DNA of 64,000 nt from PALSA-1003 sp963741315 (lineage in GTDB: Bacteria; Pseudomonadota; Gammaproteobacteria; Burkholderiales; Casimicrobiaceae). Under the pieces are notes generated by a model. The model was not told the DNA's origin. It saw nothing but the letters and a program-made list of their open reading frames with translations, and searched no databases. The stretch lies in contig CAVUHK010000008.1 in NCBI GenBank assembly GCA_963741315.1, forward strand, positions 124,001 through 188,000, given 5' to 3'. The position numbers were made by a program, and so were the translations under genes. This document shows positions 16,763 to 25,801 of the stretch, piece by piece (position 1 is the first letter of the stretch; every line of letters begins with the position of its first letter).

Positions 16763-18645
16763 GCGACCTGCGCGAACTCATCACGGATGCGGCTGCCCAC
16801 GCCGCCGCGGGTCGGCCCGACGCTGCGCTCGCCGCGTATCGCGCCGCACTCGAACTGTCTCCCGGACTTGCCGAGGTGCATTACAACATCGGGGCGCTCC
16901 TGTATGCGCGTGGCGATTTTGCCGATGCCCGTCGCAGTTTCGTCGCCGCCGCGCAATGCCGGCCCGAATGGATCGCGCCGACGATGGCGATCGGCCATGT
17001 CGATTTCCGGACCGGCGACTATGCCGCCGCGGAACGCGCCTTCGAGAGCGCGCGCGTCATCGACCCGGGTTCGATCGAAGCGCTGGGCAATCTCGGCCTG
17101 GCGCTGCAGCGGCGTGGTCGCGCCGATCTCGCGCACGCGCATCTCGAGCGCGCACGCGAGCTCGCGCCCACCGACACCACCGCCTGGTTTGCGTTGCGCA
17201 CCAACTGGCTGCAGCGTGGCATGACCGAGCAGGCCATTGCGGACTTCCTGCGCTTCGAGCGCGGCGCACCTTTGACGGCCGAACTGGTCGTGACCGGTCT
17301 AATGTTTTCGCGCCTGCTCGGCGATCGCGATCACGAGGCAAAGTACTTGCCGCTCGCGCTCGACTGGCCGTACCGTCCCGACCAGGCCGACCTGGCCGCG
17401 GTGACGGTGGCGCGCGCGCAGTATTGCGACCTGTCGCGCGACGCGATACGGCGGCTGTATGCAACCTACGATTACCTGCAGCCGCGCGACGCCACGCTCG
17501 CGCCGGCTGCGACGACGACCGCGAGTGCGTCGCGCGCTGACGGCCTGATCCACATCGGCTACATTTCCGCCGATTTCCGCGCGCATGTCATGGGCCGGTT
17601 GCTGCGCGACGTACTCGCGGCGCACGACCGCTCGCGATTCGCGGTGCACCTGTACTCGCTCACGCCGACAGAACAGGAGGATGCGATCAGCGCGGAGTTT
17701 CGCGCCGGCGCGGCCGGCTTTACGCAGCTTGCCGCGCTCGACGACCGCGGCGCGGCGCGTGCGATCGCAGCCGACCGGCTGGACCTGCTGGTCGATCTGA
17801 TGGGGCATTCGGCGCTCTCGCGCCCCGGCATCCTGCTGGGCAAGCCCGCGCCGGTGATCGTCACGCACCTGGGCTATCACGGCTGCATCGGCCTGCGCGA
17901 GGTCGACTACAAGTTAACCGACGCCTTTGCCGATCTGCCCGACGCCGGCGCCTACCAGATCGAAGCGCCGCTGGTGCTCGATACCTGCGTGCTGCCGGTG
18001 CGCCGCGTCGCGCCTGCGCCGGTGCCGGTCGCGACGCGCGAAAGCATGGGCCTTGGCAATTCGACGATGGTCTATGGCGTGTTCGTGAGCCTGCTCAAGC
18101 TCTCGCCGCGCTGCCTCGAGCTCTGGCGGCAGATCCTCAAGCGCGTGCCGCGCTCGGTGCTGGCGTTTTCGCCCTTGCGCGACGATGAACGGGCGCTGTA
18201 TCTGCGCCGGCTGGCGGGCTTCGGCATTCCGGCCGAACGGATCGTATTCGTTCCCCCAGGCAAGGACGATGCGCAGGGACGCACGCGTTACACCTTGGTC
18301 GACGCGGTGCTCGACACACTGCCCTATACCGGCGGCGACACCACGGCGGCGGCGCTGGACATGGGCGTTCCGGTGGTCACGCGGGTCGGCGAGCGCCACG
18401 CCGAGCGGGTGAGCTACAGCTTGCTCGCGCATCTGGGTGTGACCGATACCGTGGCCGACAGCGACGAGCGTTACGTCGAACTCGCGTGCCGACTCGCCGA
18501 CGATCGCGCGTGGCGAGATGGAATCGCCGCGGCGATCGCGTCGCGCCTGCCGGGCTCGGGGCTCGCCGACGCGGCGCGCTACACGGTGAGCCTCGAGACG
18601 GCCTACGAGCGCGCGATCGCGGCGCGATCATCCGGAGGACGCTAG
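16759..18645 (+). CDS. SPINDLY-like O-GlcNAc transferase with TPR repeats
   Basis: This 628-residue cytosolic protein has TPR units over residues ~5-190 (LELSPGLAEVHYNIGALLY, VIDPGSIEALGNLGLALQ). A GT41-type catalytic region follows: HIGYISADFRAHVMGRLL, PVIVTHLGYHGCIG, DYKLTDAFADLP, and the UDP-binding end LDTLPYTGGDTTAAALDMGVPV. Enzymes of this class transfer GlcNAc or fucose from a nucleotide sugar to Ser/Thr of proteins, and bacterial members are largely uncharacterised. The LGYHGCIG motif differs from the common LGYPGTTG form, so specificity may differ. It overlaps the MFS gene by four bases, and mpl starts two bases after its stop. Confidence 0.85.
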   Translation: MSDLRELITDAAAHAAAGRPDAALAAYRAALELSPGLAEVHYNIGALLYARGDFADARRSFVAAAQCRPEWIAPTMAIGHVDFRTGDYAAAERAFESARVIDPGSIEALGNLGLALQRRGRADLAHAHLERARELAPTDTTAWFALRTNWLQRGMTEQAIADFLRFERGAPLTAELVVTGLMFSRLLGDRDHEAKYLPLALDWPYRPDQADLAAVTVARAQYCDLSRDAIRRLYATYDYLQPRDATLAPAATTTASASRADGLIHIGYISADFRAHVMGRLLRDVLAAHDRSRFAVHLYSLTPTEQEDAISAEFRAGAAGFTQLAALDDRGAARAIAADRLDLLVDLMGHSALSRPGILLGKPAPVIVTHLGYHGCIGLREVDYKLTDAFADLPDAGAYQIEAPLVLDTCVLPVRRVAPAPVPVATRESMGLGNSTMVYGVFVSLLKLSPRCLELWRQILKRVPRSVLAFSPLRDDERALYLRRLAGFGIPAERIVFVPPGKDDAQGRTRYTLVDAVLDTLPYTGGDTTAAALDMGVPVVTRVGERHAERVSYSLLAHLGVTDTVADSDERYVELACRLADDRAWRDGIAAAIASRLPGSGLADAARYTVSLETAYERAIAARSSGGR

Positions 18646-18647
18646 AC

Positions 18648-20028
18648 GTGCACCTGCACATTCTCGGCATTTGCGGAACGTTCATGGGTGGCATCGCCGC
18701 CCTCGCTCGGCAGGCAGGCCATACGGTCACCGGCTGCGACGCCAACGTCTACCCGCCGATGAGCACGCAATTGCGCACGCTTGGCATCGACCTAAGCGAG
18801 GGCTACGATGCCGCGCAGCTGACCGGCGTGGCGAAGGACGCCGACGTGTTCGTGATCGGCAACGCGATTTCGCGCGGCAATCCGCTGCTTGAAGCGATCC
18901 TCGACGCCGGCAGCGCCTACACGTCGGGACCGCAATGGCTCGCCGAGAACGTGCTGCCCGGCAAGTGGGTGCTCGCCGTCGCCGGTACCCACGGCAAGAC
19001 CACGACTACCGCGCTGCTCGCCTGGATCCTGGAGCGTGCGGGCTTCGCGCCGGGATTCCTCATCGGCGGCGTGGCGGTCGACTTTGCCGTCTCGGCACGG
19101 CTTGGAGATAGCGCGTTCTTCGTCATCGAGGCCGACGAATACGACACCGCGTTCTGCGACAAGCGTTCGAAGTTCGTGCACTATCGCCCGCGCACCGCGA
19201 TCCTCAACAACCTCGAATACGACCACGCCGACATCTTTCCCGATCTCGCCGCGATCGAGACGCAGTTTCACCACCTGGTGCGCACGATTGCGCATAACGG
19301 ACGGATCATCGTCAACGGCGGCGAAGCCAGCCTGCGCCGCGTGCTCGCGCGTGGCTGCTGGAGCGAGGTCGAGCGCTTCGCGCATTGGCCTACCGAGACT
19401 GCCGTCGGCGACGCTGGTGCCGACTGGACCATCGCGGTTGACGGCACCATCAAGCTCGGCGGCGCGCCGCAGGGCGTGCTCGCGCCGTTCGCGCTGCAGG
19501 GCCGCCACAATCAGCAGAATGCGCTGGCGGCGATCGCGGCGGCGCGCCATGCAGGCGTACCCGTCGCCGCGAGCCTCGCCGCGCTCTCGGTGTTCCGCGG
19601 CATCAAGCGTCGACTCGAGCTGCGGGGCGTGCGTCAACGGCGTCACCGTTTACGACGATTTCGCGCATCATCCGACCGCGATCGCGGTGACGTTGGACGG
19701 CATGCGCCGCGCCGTGGGCAACGCGCGCATTCTCGCGGTCATCGAGCCGCGCTCCAATACCATGAAGCTGGGCACGATGAGCGCGCAGCTGCCGGCGAGC
19801 CTGGCCGCGGCCGACCACGCCTATTGCTACGCCGCGAACCTTGGCTGGGACGTGGCGGGAGCGCTCTCGCCGATGGGCGCTCGCGCCACTGTCGCCACCA
19901 ACCTCGACGCGCTGGTCGAAGCAATCGCCCGCGAGGCTCGCGCGGGCGACCATATTGTGATCATGAGCAACGGCGGTTTTGGTGGCATCCACGACAAATT
20001 GCTTGCGCGTCTGGCCGGCAAGGCGTGA
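18648..20028 (+). CDS. mpl: UDP-N-acetylmuramate:tripeptide ligase Mpl, one frameshift
   Basis: Mpl reattaches the recycled peptide L-Ala-gamma-D-Glu-meso-DAP to UDP-MurNAc in murein recycling. The first frame from GTG 18648 shows MHLHILGICGTFMGGIAAL, ATP loop GTHGKTTT at 113-120 and the Mpl-type IEADEYDTAFCDKRSKF. Near 19625-19632 the frame shifts by one extra base in GGGCGTGCGTC and continues with VNGVTVYDDFAHHPTAI to the normal end at 20028. The corrected length is about 459 residues, which is normal. The gene is not essential in known species, so real loss is possible, but sequence error is at least as likely. It lies between the glycosyltransferase and a YqiA-like esterase gene. Confidence 0.88.
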
Positions 20029-20031
20029 AGC

Positions 20032-20622
20032 ATGCCGCCGACCATCGTCTACCTGCACGGGCTCAACAGCGCGCCGGCGTCGATCAAGGCGCGCGCGCTG
20101 GGCGCGGCGATTGCGGCGCTGCCCGCTGATGAGCGCCCGGAATACTTCGTACCGGCACTGCATCACCGGCCCGCTGAGGCGGTGCGCGCGGTCGATGCGT
20201 GGCTCGACGCTCGCGCGCCCGCGGAGCTGGCGTTCGTCGGCAGCTCGCTCGGTGGATACTACGCCACGCATTTCGCCGAGCGCCGGGCAGCGCGCGCGAT
20301 CATGATCAATCCGTCGGTGCGCCCGTATGCGGACCTGGAGCGCTACCTGGGTCCGCAGCGCAACCTGTACACGGGCGACACCTACGAGTTGACGCGCGAG
20401 CATTTCGACGAGCTGCGCGCGCTCCGGGTCGACGCGATCACGCGGCCCGAGCGCTACCTGCTGATGGTGCAAAGCGGTGACGAAGTCCTGGACTGGCGTG
20501 AGGCGGTCAACTATTACGGTGGAGCGTGGCAGTTCGTGCAGGGCGGCGGCGACCACGCGTTTCAGGATTTCGAGGCGCAGATCCCGGTGCTCCTGCGCTT
20601 CGCGACGGGAGCGTCCTCGTGA
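20032..20622 (+). CDS. YqiA/YcfP-type alpha/beta hydrolase
   Basis: This 196-residue small esterase of the YqiA class opens TIVYLHGLNSAPASIKA. It has nucleophile Ser72 in GSSLGG (70-75), Asp in QSGDEVLDW and His in GGGDHAFQDF, a complete catalytic triad. Known relatives hydrolyse short acyl esters in the cytosol, and the natural substrate is unknown. It starts three bases after mpl and overlaps the next oxidoreductase gene by four bases, so it is part of a tightly packed operon. Confidence 0.88.
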   Translation: MPPTIVYLHGLNSAPASIKARALGAAIAALPADERPEYFVPALHHRPAEAVRAVDAWLDARAPAELAFVGSSLGGYYATHFAERRAARAIMINPSVRPYADLERYLGPQRNLYTGDTYELTREHFDELRALRVDAITRPERYLLMVQSGDEVLDWREAVNYYGGAWQFVQGGGDHAFQDFEAQIPVLLRFATGASS

Positions 20623-21755
20623 CGAAACCGGCCGCCGAGTGCGACATCGCGGTCATCGGCGGCGGACTGGTCGGCGCGGCCATCGCATATGGACTTGCCG
20701 AGGGCGCGCGGCAGGTAACAATGTTCGACGAAGGCGATGTCGCGCTACGCGCCGCGCGCGGCAACTTCGGATTGATCTGGGTGCAGGGCAAGGGTCTGGA
20801 CAACGCTTCCTACGCGCAGTGGACGCGCGAGTCGGCGCGGCGATGGCCCGAGTTCGCCTCGTGCCTGAGCGAGGACAGCGGCATCGACATTGCCTTCGAG
20901 CAGCGCGGCGGCCTGCACCTGTGCCTCTCGGAGCGCGAGCTCGCGGCGCGCGCGGAGCAGGTTGCGCGCTTCGCGCGTCTGTACACAGCGCACGATGCCG
21001 CCAAGGCACTGCGCTTCGAGATGATCGGTCGCAATACGGTCGCGCAATGGCTGCCCGGCATCGGCCCCGACGTTGCCGGTGCTTCGTACTGTCCGGAAGA
21101 CGGACACGTCAATCCGTTGCGGCTGCTGCACGCGTTGCAACGCGGCCTGGTCGCGCGCGGCGGCGTGGTGCGTGCGGATCACGCGGTGCGGCGCATCGCA
21201 CCCGTCGCGCAGGGCTTTACGCTGGCCACGCGACACGGCGAGTTCCGTGCCCGGCGCGTCGTCATCGCCGCGGGCCTTGGCAACGCCGTGCTGGCGCCGC
21301 AGGTCGGGCTCGCCGCGCCGGTCCGCGCCCAGCGCGGCCAGATCATCGCGCTCGAGCAGATGCCGTCATGGTTACCATTGCCGACTGAAGCGCTGCGCCA
21401 GACCGACTCGGGCAGCGTGCTCGTCGGCGACTCGCAGGAGGATTCCGCGAACACTGACACTTCGTTCGGAGTGCTCTCGGCGATGGCGCAGCGTGCGGTA
21501 CGCGCCTTCCCGCGCCTCGCAACAGCGAATGTCGTGCGCGCGTGGGCCGCGCTGCGCGTGCTCTCGCCGGACGGGTTGCCGATCTACCAGCAATCGAGCA
21601 CGGCGCCCGGCGCGTTCATTGCGAGTTGCCACAGCGGAGTCACGCTGGCGGCGATTCACGCGCTTGAATTGGCTCCATTGATTGCGACGGGCGCCCTGGG
21701 CGAGGCGCAGCGCGCGTTCTCCGCGGATCGATTCGATGAATCCGCAGCCGCCTGA
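20619..21755 (+). CDS. FAD-dependent amine/opine oxidase-like protein (DadA/HcnC type)
   Basis: This 378-residue flavoprotein of the D-amino acid oxidase superfamily has dinucleotide motif GGGLVG at 14-19. The substrate-site region CPEDGHVNPLRLLHAL and a C-terminal FIASCHSGVTLAAIHALE flavin-contacting segment follow. Such proteins oxidise C-N bonds of amino acids, opines or glycine and usually pair with a second flavoprotein subunit. The partner gene follows with a 20-base overlap. The GTG start overlaps the YqiA stop by four bases. The substrate is not decidable; hydrogen cyanide synthase HcnC and opine or hydroxyproline dehydrogenase beta subunits are the close models. Confidence 0.82.
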   Translation: MTKPAAECDIAVIGGGLVGAAIAYGLAEGARQVTMFDEGDVALRAARGNFGLIWVQGKGLDNASYAQWTRESARRWPEFASCLSEDSGIDIAFEQRGGLHLCLSERELAARAEQVARFARLYTAHDAAKALRFEMIGRNTVAQWLPGIGPDVAGASYCPEDGHVNPLRLLHALQRGLVARGGVVRADHAVRRIAPVAQGFTLATRHGEFRARRVVIAAGLGNAVLAPQVGLAAPVRAQRGQIIALEQMPSWLPLPTEALRQTDSGSVLVGDSQEDSANTDTSFGVLSAMAQRAVRAFPRLATANVVRAWAALRVLSPDGLPIYQQSSTAPGAFIASCHSGVTLAAIHALELAPLIATGALGEAQRAFSADRFDESAAA

Positions 21756-23202
21756 CGCCGCGACACCGCCCGGAGCCTGCGACGTCGCCGTTGTCGGCGG
21801 CGGACCCGCCGGCATCGCGGCGGCGACGCTGGCTTCGGAACTCGGCCTCTCGGTGCTGCTCGTCGACGAGCACGCCGAAACTGGCGGCACGATGTATCGC
21901 GGCATGGCGAGCCTGCCACCGAAGGTTCGCGCCAGACTCGCGACCGCGCAAGCGCAGGGTGCTGCGCTGCAGGCCGGACTCGAGCGAACTGGCACGCGTC
22001 ACGCAGCGGGGACGATCGTGCACGGCCTTGTCGCAACAAGCGACGGCTTCGAGTTGTGCGTCTCGGCTTCCGGCATCGCGAGCGTTCTTGCGACGCGCGC
22101 GATCATCCTTGCCACCGGCGCCGTCGAGCGCCCGATGCCGATCGCGGGCGCCACGCTCCCCGGCGTCGTCGGCGCGCTGGCCGCGCATGCACGCCTCGCG
22201 ACCACGGGCAGCGTTCCCGAGGGGAGGGTGGTCGTTGCCGGCTGCGGACCCCTGCTGTATCTGGTCGCGCAGGAGCTTCGCGTTGCGGGTGCGAATGTGG
22301 TCGGGGTGCTCGATACGCTCAACGCCAAGCGCTTCGTGCGCGCACTGCCGCACGCGATCGGCTTCATGCGCTCGCCGTACTATGCGCGCGGTGCGGCGCT
22401 GCTGCGCGACATCAACGACAACATCCCGATCTACCACGATGTCATCGAACTCGCCGCATTGGGCAACGACAAGCTGGCATCGGTGCGCTTTCTGGCCAAC
22501 AAGCGCGATGCGACGCTCATTGCCGATCACCTGGTGCTGCACCAGGGCATGGTGCCGGACGTGCAGCTGTCCGGCGTCGCGGGTTGCGCGCTGCGCTGGG
22601 ACGAACGCAACGCCTGCTGGTCGCCCGCCGTCGACGCCTGGGGCGCGAGCAGCGTCGACGGCGTGTTCATCGCCGGTGACGGCGCCGCCATCGCCGGCGC
22701 GACCACGGCGGAACATCGTGGCCGGCTTGCGGCGCTTGCCGCCGCTGCAGCTCTCGGCCGCATCGATGTCGCGGCGCGCGATGCGGCGGCGCAACCGCAC
22801 CGCGTCGCGCTGGCATCATCGCTGCGCGGTCGTCGTTTCCTCGACACGGTCTACCGGCCGCCGGATCGGTTTCGCGTTGCCGACGGCGATACCGTGGTCT
22901 GTCGCTGCGAGAACGTCACCGCCCGGCAAGTCATCGACGCGGTGCGCGAAGGTGCTGCCGGGCCGAATCAGCTCAAGGCATACCTGCGCTGCGGCATGGG
23001 AGCGTGCCACGGACGCGACTGCAGCCTCACCGTGACCGAGCTCGTCGCGCGCGAACGACGCATGCATCCTGCAGCGGTCGGCAGCTTCCGCGCACGCTTC
23101 CCGGTCCGACCGATGACACTCGGCTCGCTCGCTACCATCCCGTGCACAGCCGCCGAGGAACAGGTGGTGGAGCGTCTGCCCGGACACGACCCGCCCGGTT
23201 GA
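21736..23202 (+). CDS. FAD/[2Fe-2S] oxidoreductase subunit (HcnB/OoxA type)
   Basis: This 488-residue protein has an N-terminal FAD motif GGGPAG at 21-26 and a second dinucleotide site (GRVVVAGCGPLLYLVAQEL). A C-terminal BFD-like [2Fe-2S] region is marked by CRCENVT and CGMGACHGRDC. This matches alpha subunits of opine oxidase, hydrogen cyanide synthase or D-hydroxyproline dehydrogenase. Together with the preceding gene it should form a heteromeric membrane-linked dehydrogenase that feeds electrons to the respiratory chain. The small ferredoxin-like third subunit found in many such operons is absent. The ATG at 21736 lies inside the end of the previous gene. Confidence 0.85.
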   Translation: MNPQPPDAATPPGACDVAVVGGGPAGIAAATLASELGLSVLLVDEHAETGGTMYRGMASLPPKVRARLATAQAQGAALQAGLERTGTRHAAGTIVHGLVATSDGFELCVSASGIASVLATRAIILATGAVERPMPIAGATLPGVVGALAAHARLATTGSVPEGRVVVAGCGPLLYLVAQELRVAGANVVGVLDTLNAKRFVRALPHAIGFMRSPYYARGAALLRDINDNIPIYHDVIELAALGNDKLASVRFLANKRDATLIADHLVLHQGMVPDVQLSGVAGCALRWDERNACWSPAVDAWGASSVDGVFIAGDGAAIAGATTAEHRGRLAALAAAAALGRIDVAARDAAAQPHRVALASSLRGRRFLDTVYRPPDRFRVADGDTVVCRCENVTARQVIDAVREGAAGPNQLKAYLRCGMGACHGRDCSLTVTELVARERRMHPAAVGSFRARFPVRPMTLGSLATIPCTAAEEQVVERLPGHDPPG

Positions 23203-23227
23203 TGCCAGGCGCAGGGCGCCGCGGGGC

Positions 23228-23233
23228 TATACT
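23228..23233 (+). promoter_or_regulatory. Candidate -10 box (TATACT), likely leaderless start
   Basis: TATACT ends six bases before the ATG at 23240, so transcription would begin at the start codon. The nearest TTGATG is 23 bases upstream of the box, too far for a standard -35. Confidence 0.35.
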
Positions 23234-23239
23234 TGCCCG

Positions 23240-24133
23240 ATGAGCAAGCCCACGCTCGCCGACAAGCTGGTCGTTGCGATTTCGTCGCGGGCGCTGTTCG
23301 ACCTGTCCGACAGCCACCGCATCTTCGTCGACCAGGGCGTCGACGCCTACCAGCGCTACCAGATCGAGCACGAGGACGAAATTCTCGCCCCGGGCCCGGC
23401 GTTCGCACTGGCCAAGAAACTGCTGCGCCTGAACCGTCCCGACAAGCAGTACGTCGAAGTTCTGCTGCTGTCGCGCAATTCGGCCGACACCGGCTTGCGC
23501 GTGTTCAATTCGATCAAGCACTACGGGCTCGACATCACGCGCGCAGCCTTTACCAAGGGCGAGCCGACGTCGCGCTACGTGCCTGCCTTCGGCTCGCATT
23601 TGTTCCTGTCGGCCGACACCGAGGACGTCAAGCGCGCACTCGACGACGGCTATGCCGCTGCGACCATCTTTCCCACGGTGTTCCGCAACGAAACCGACGA
23701 GCTGCGCATAGCATTCGACGGCGACGCGGTGCTCTTTTCCGACGAAGCCGAGCGGGTGTACCAGGAAGAAGGTCTCGCAGCATTCTCCAAGAGCGAGTCG
23801 GACGCGGCGCTGCGACCGTTGATGGGCGGACCGTTCAAGGATTTCCTTTCCGGCCTGCATCGCATCCAGTCGGACTTCCCCGAAGATGCGAGCCCGATCC
23901 GCACCGCGCTGGTGACCGCGCGCAGCGCGCCGGCGCACGAGCGCGTAATCCGCACGCTTCGCGCGTGGAACATCCGCATCGACGAAGCGCTGTTCCTTGG
24001 CGGACTGGAGAAGGGCGAGTTCCTGCGCGCCTTCGGCGCCGACATTTTCTTCGACGACCAGCGTACGCATGTCGAGTCGGCCTCGAAGCATGTCGCCACC
24101 GGCCACGTGCCACACGGCGTGGCGAACGAATGA
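23240..24133 (+). CDS. 5'-nucleotidase (cytosolic type, PF06189-like)
   Basis: This 297-residue protein matches the bacterial relatives of cytosolic 5'-nucleotidase I. Landmarks are AISSRALFDLSDSHRIF (the Asp-containing active-site strand), YVEVLLLSRNSADTGLRVF, GSHLFLSADTEDVKRAL, and near the end RIDEALFLGGLEKGEFL with the acidic motif DIFFDDQ. It should remove the 5'-phosphate from nucleoside monophosphates in the cytosol. An overlapping frame of similar length exists here but has no family similarity. A TATACT box just before the ATG suggests its own leaderless transcript. It converges on the unknown gene at 24143. Confidence 0.87.
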   Translation: MSKPTLADKLVVAISSRALFDLSDSHRIFVDQGVDAYQRYQIEHEDEILAPGPAFALAKKLLRLNRPDKQYVEVLLLSRNSADTGLRVFNSIKHYGLDITRAAFTKGEPTSRYVPAFGSHLFLSADTEDVKRALDDGYAAATIFPTVFRNETDELRIAFDGDAVLFSDEAERVYQEEGLAAFSKSESDAALRPLMGGPFKDFLSGLHRIQSDFPEDASPIRTALVTARSAPAHERVIRTLRAWNIRIDEALFLGGLEKGEFLRAFGADIFFDDQRTHVESASKHVATGHVPHGVANE

Positions 24134-24142
24134 TCTGACGGC

Positions 24143-24859
24143 CTAAGACGCGGCGTCGCTGCGCGCCAGCGCGTCCGGCACTTCAGGTTCGATCAGCTCG
24201 ACCGACCACGACTCATACACGGCGTACGGCGCGGCCTTCCAGCGCAGCATCCAGATGTCCGGCCTCTGGAAGATCAGTTCGCCATGCTCGCCCGGAGCGC
24301 CGGACAGCGCGAACCCCTGCTGCGCTTCATCGGGTATGCCGCAAAACCGGATCATGGGGTGCCAGCGCGCCAGGTGCGAATGCGCTATGACCAGGGCCAG
24401 GTCCAGGCTGCGGTGCCAGTGCTCGCGAACGCCGATCGGCACGCGCGGCCGCTGCGGAAAGAGCACGAGCAGTTGCGCCCAGGTCGCCTCCGCAGCCGAG
24501 GCAGGATCGGGATAGCAGGTGTCGCGCTGTTGCAGTCGGTAACGTGAGGCTCGCTCGCTGCGGGAGAGCAGTTGGCCGTTCACCGCCACCAGTTGCAGCG
24601 CATTAGGTGCGCCATCGCCGTACAAGGTCTTGCGCAGCACCATGTCGCCGCGGGCATTGCAGCCGACGGTCAGGTAGGTGTGGGCGTCGCGATTCGGGAC
24701 GAGCTCGTAGCCGAACAGCCCGTCTTCGACAATGGGCAACAAATCGAGCGCCAGGCCGGCAGTGAGCGGGAACGCAGCCGCACTGGCGACGAGATGACTT
24801 CGCAACAGCGGCAGGAAATGCCTTGCCTCGGAGAGTCGCGGCCAGAAAGACTTCTGCAT
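24143..24859 (-). CDS. Unknown protein downstream of tfuA, 238 residues
   Basis: I do not recognise this protein. It is soluble, rich in Trp, Arg and Leu, with a hydrophobic N-terminal third and an ordered middle (GYELVPNRDAHTYLTVGCNARGDMVLRKTLYG). Its strand-like end (ELIFQRPDIWMLRWKAAPYAVY) suggests a beta-rich domain. Three Cys are scattered and form no metal motif. It lies 207 bases after tfuA on the same strand, so it may be the last gene of the YcaO-TfuA unit or separate from it. It could be a tailoring enzyme or an unrelated gene; nothing in the sequence decides this. Confidence 0.55.
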   Translation of the reverse strand: MQKSFWPRLSEARHFLPLLRSHLVASAAAFPLTAGLALDLLPIVEDGLFGYELVPNRDAHTYLTVGCNARGDMVLRKTLYGDGAPNALQLVAVNGQLLSRSERASRYRLQQRDTCYPDPASAAEATWAQLLVLFPQRPRVPIGVREHWHRSLDLALVIAHSHLARWHPMIRFCGIPDEAQQGFALSGAPGEHGELIFQRPDIWMLRWKAAPYAVYESWSVELIEPEVPDALARSDAAS

Positions 24860-25066
24860 GGCGGACCTCAGGTTGACGCTCGATTGAGGACCTGCTGGGC
24901 AAACTACGTCGACTATTGAATGCCAACCTTGCCCGACTACGCCAGCTTTTTGGACGCCTTCTCAACTCCATGTCGCAACTATATGAATATGCGTGTGCAC
25001 GTGCGATCGACCCGGCTTCCGGCCGGCCGGTCATTCGATACAAAAGTACTCCTGGACGCCAGCGCG

Positions 25067-25801
25067 TCACGACAGCGGCGGAACGTCTCCAATATCGTGC
25101 ACGAACTGATTGCGCCAGAGCGCGGTAGCGGGAAACCGCCAGGGAGGCGCCACCGGCGTCGGCGCAGCGGTGTCTGCGAAATAAGTCAGCAGCGCTCGCG
25201 CGTCGTCCGCTTTCGCGTCCACGTACTCGGTCGCGAAGCACTGCTCGATCCGGGCGGATTCCGCGTGTCCGGCAACCGCCGCGATGATTCTCGAAAGTTC
25301 CTCGCGCGTGCGTCCCGAGAAGTGCCTGGCCTTGAGACGGGCGATGATCTCCATCTCGAGCGAGGAATCGATCACTCCGATCCGCCGCAGTCGGCGCAGC
25401 GTAAAACGAAAATTGCACATGGCCTCCGACAACGGCTTGAATGCCAGGTATTCGGTCGCGTGCGTGACCGCGACCTCGTCATCGTCGGTCCAGTGGCCGC
25501 TGCGAAAGAGCCGATAGATGCGGCCGATGCCGACCATGCCGAGGCTGTTCAATTCGGCGGCACGCAGTGCGCCCATGCTTGCCGCCCCGGCAACTTCGAC
25601 GCCGGCGCACAGGGCGTAAAGGATTTCCTTGTGCCAGACCGACGGCACGTTGCCGAACAGCCCGTCGACAATGCCGATTCGCAGATAACCCGCCTCGACT
25701 GCCCGGTACACCGACCCCAACGCCGCGGGGCCGTAACGCTTCACGCCCTCGGGAGCCGCAATGCCGTGCAGTGACGGCCCCGCAAACACACACGAATTCA
25801 T
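25067..25801 (-). CDS. tfuA: TfuA-like protein, partner of YcaO
   Basis: This 244-residue TfuA-domain protein has the conserved core IGIVDGLFGNVPSVWHKEIL, then GVEVAGAASMGALRAAEL and LGMVGIGRIYRLFRSG with a following acidic DDDEVAV. In characterised systems (thioviridamide-type peptides, methyl-coenzyme M reductase glycine) TfuA works with YcaO to turn a peptide amide into a thioamide, probably by supplying sulfide. The N-terminal MNSCVFAGPSLHG is typical. Its ATG overlaps the ycaO stop by four bases, so the pair is translationally coupled. A longer frame extends upstream but only as a shadow of ycaO. Confidence 0.9.
   Translation of the reverse strand: MNSCVFAGPSLHGIAAPEGVKRYGPAALGSVYRAVEAGYLRIGIVDGLFGNVPSVWHKEILYALCAGVEVAGAASMGALRAAELNSLGMVGIGRIYRLFRSGHWTDDDEVAVTHATEYLAFKPLSEAMCNFRFTLRRLRRIGVIDSSLEMEIIARLKARHFSGRTREELSRIIAAVAGHAESARIEQCFATEYVDAKADDARALLTYFADTAAPTPVAPPWRFPATALWRNQFVHDIGDVPPLS

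Noticed and set aside
23233..24138. A second 301-residue frame overlapping the 5'-nucleotidase gene
   Set aside because: The frame at 23240-24133 has clear 5'-nucleotidase motifs. The other is Arg/Ala-rich out-of-frame translation.
24860..25066. Possible short precursor-peptide gene between tfuA and the 238-residue gene
   Set aside because: Minus-strand frames here are short, Arg/Ser-rich and lack a convincing ribosome binding site.
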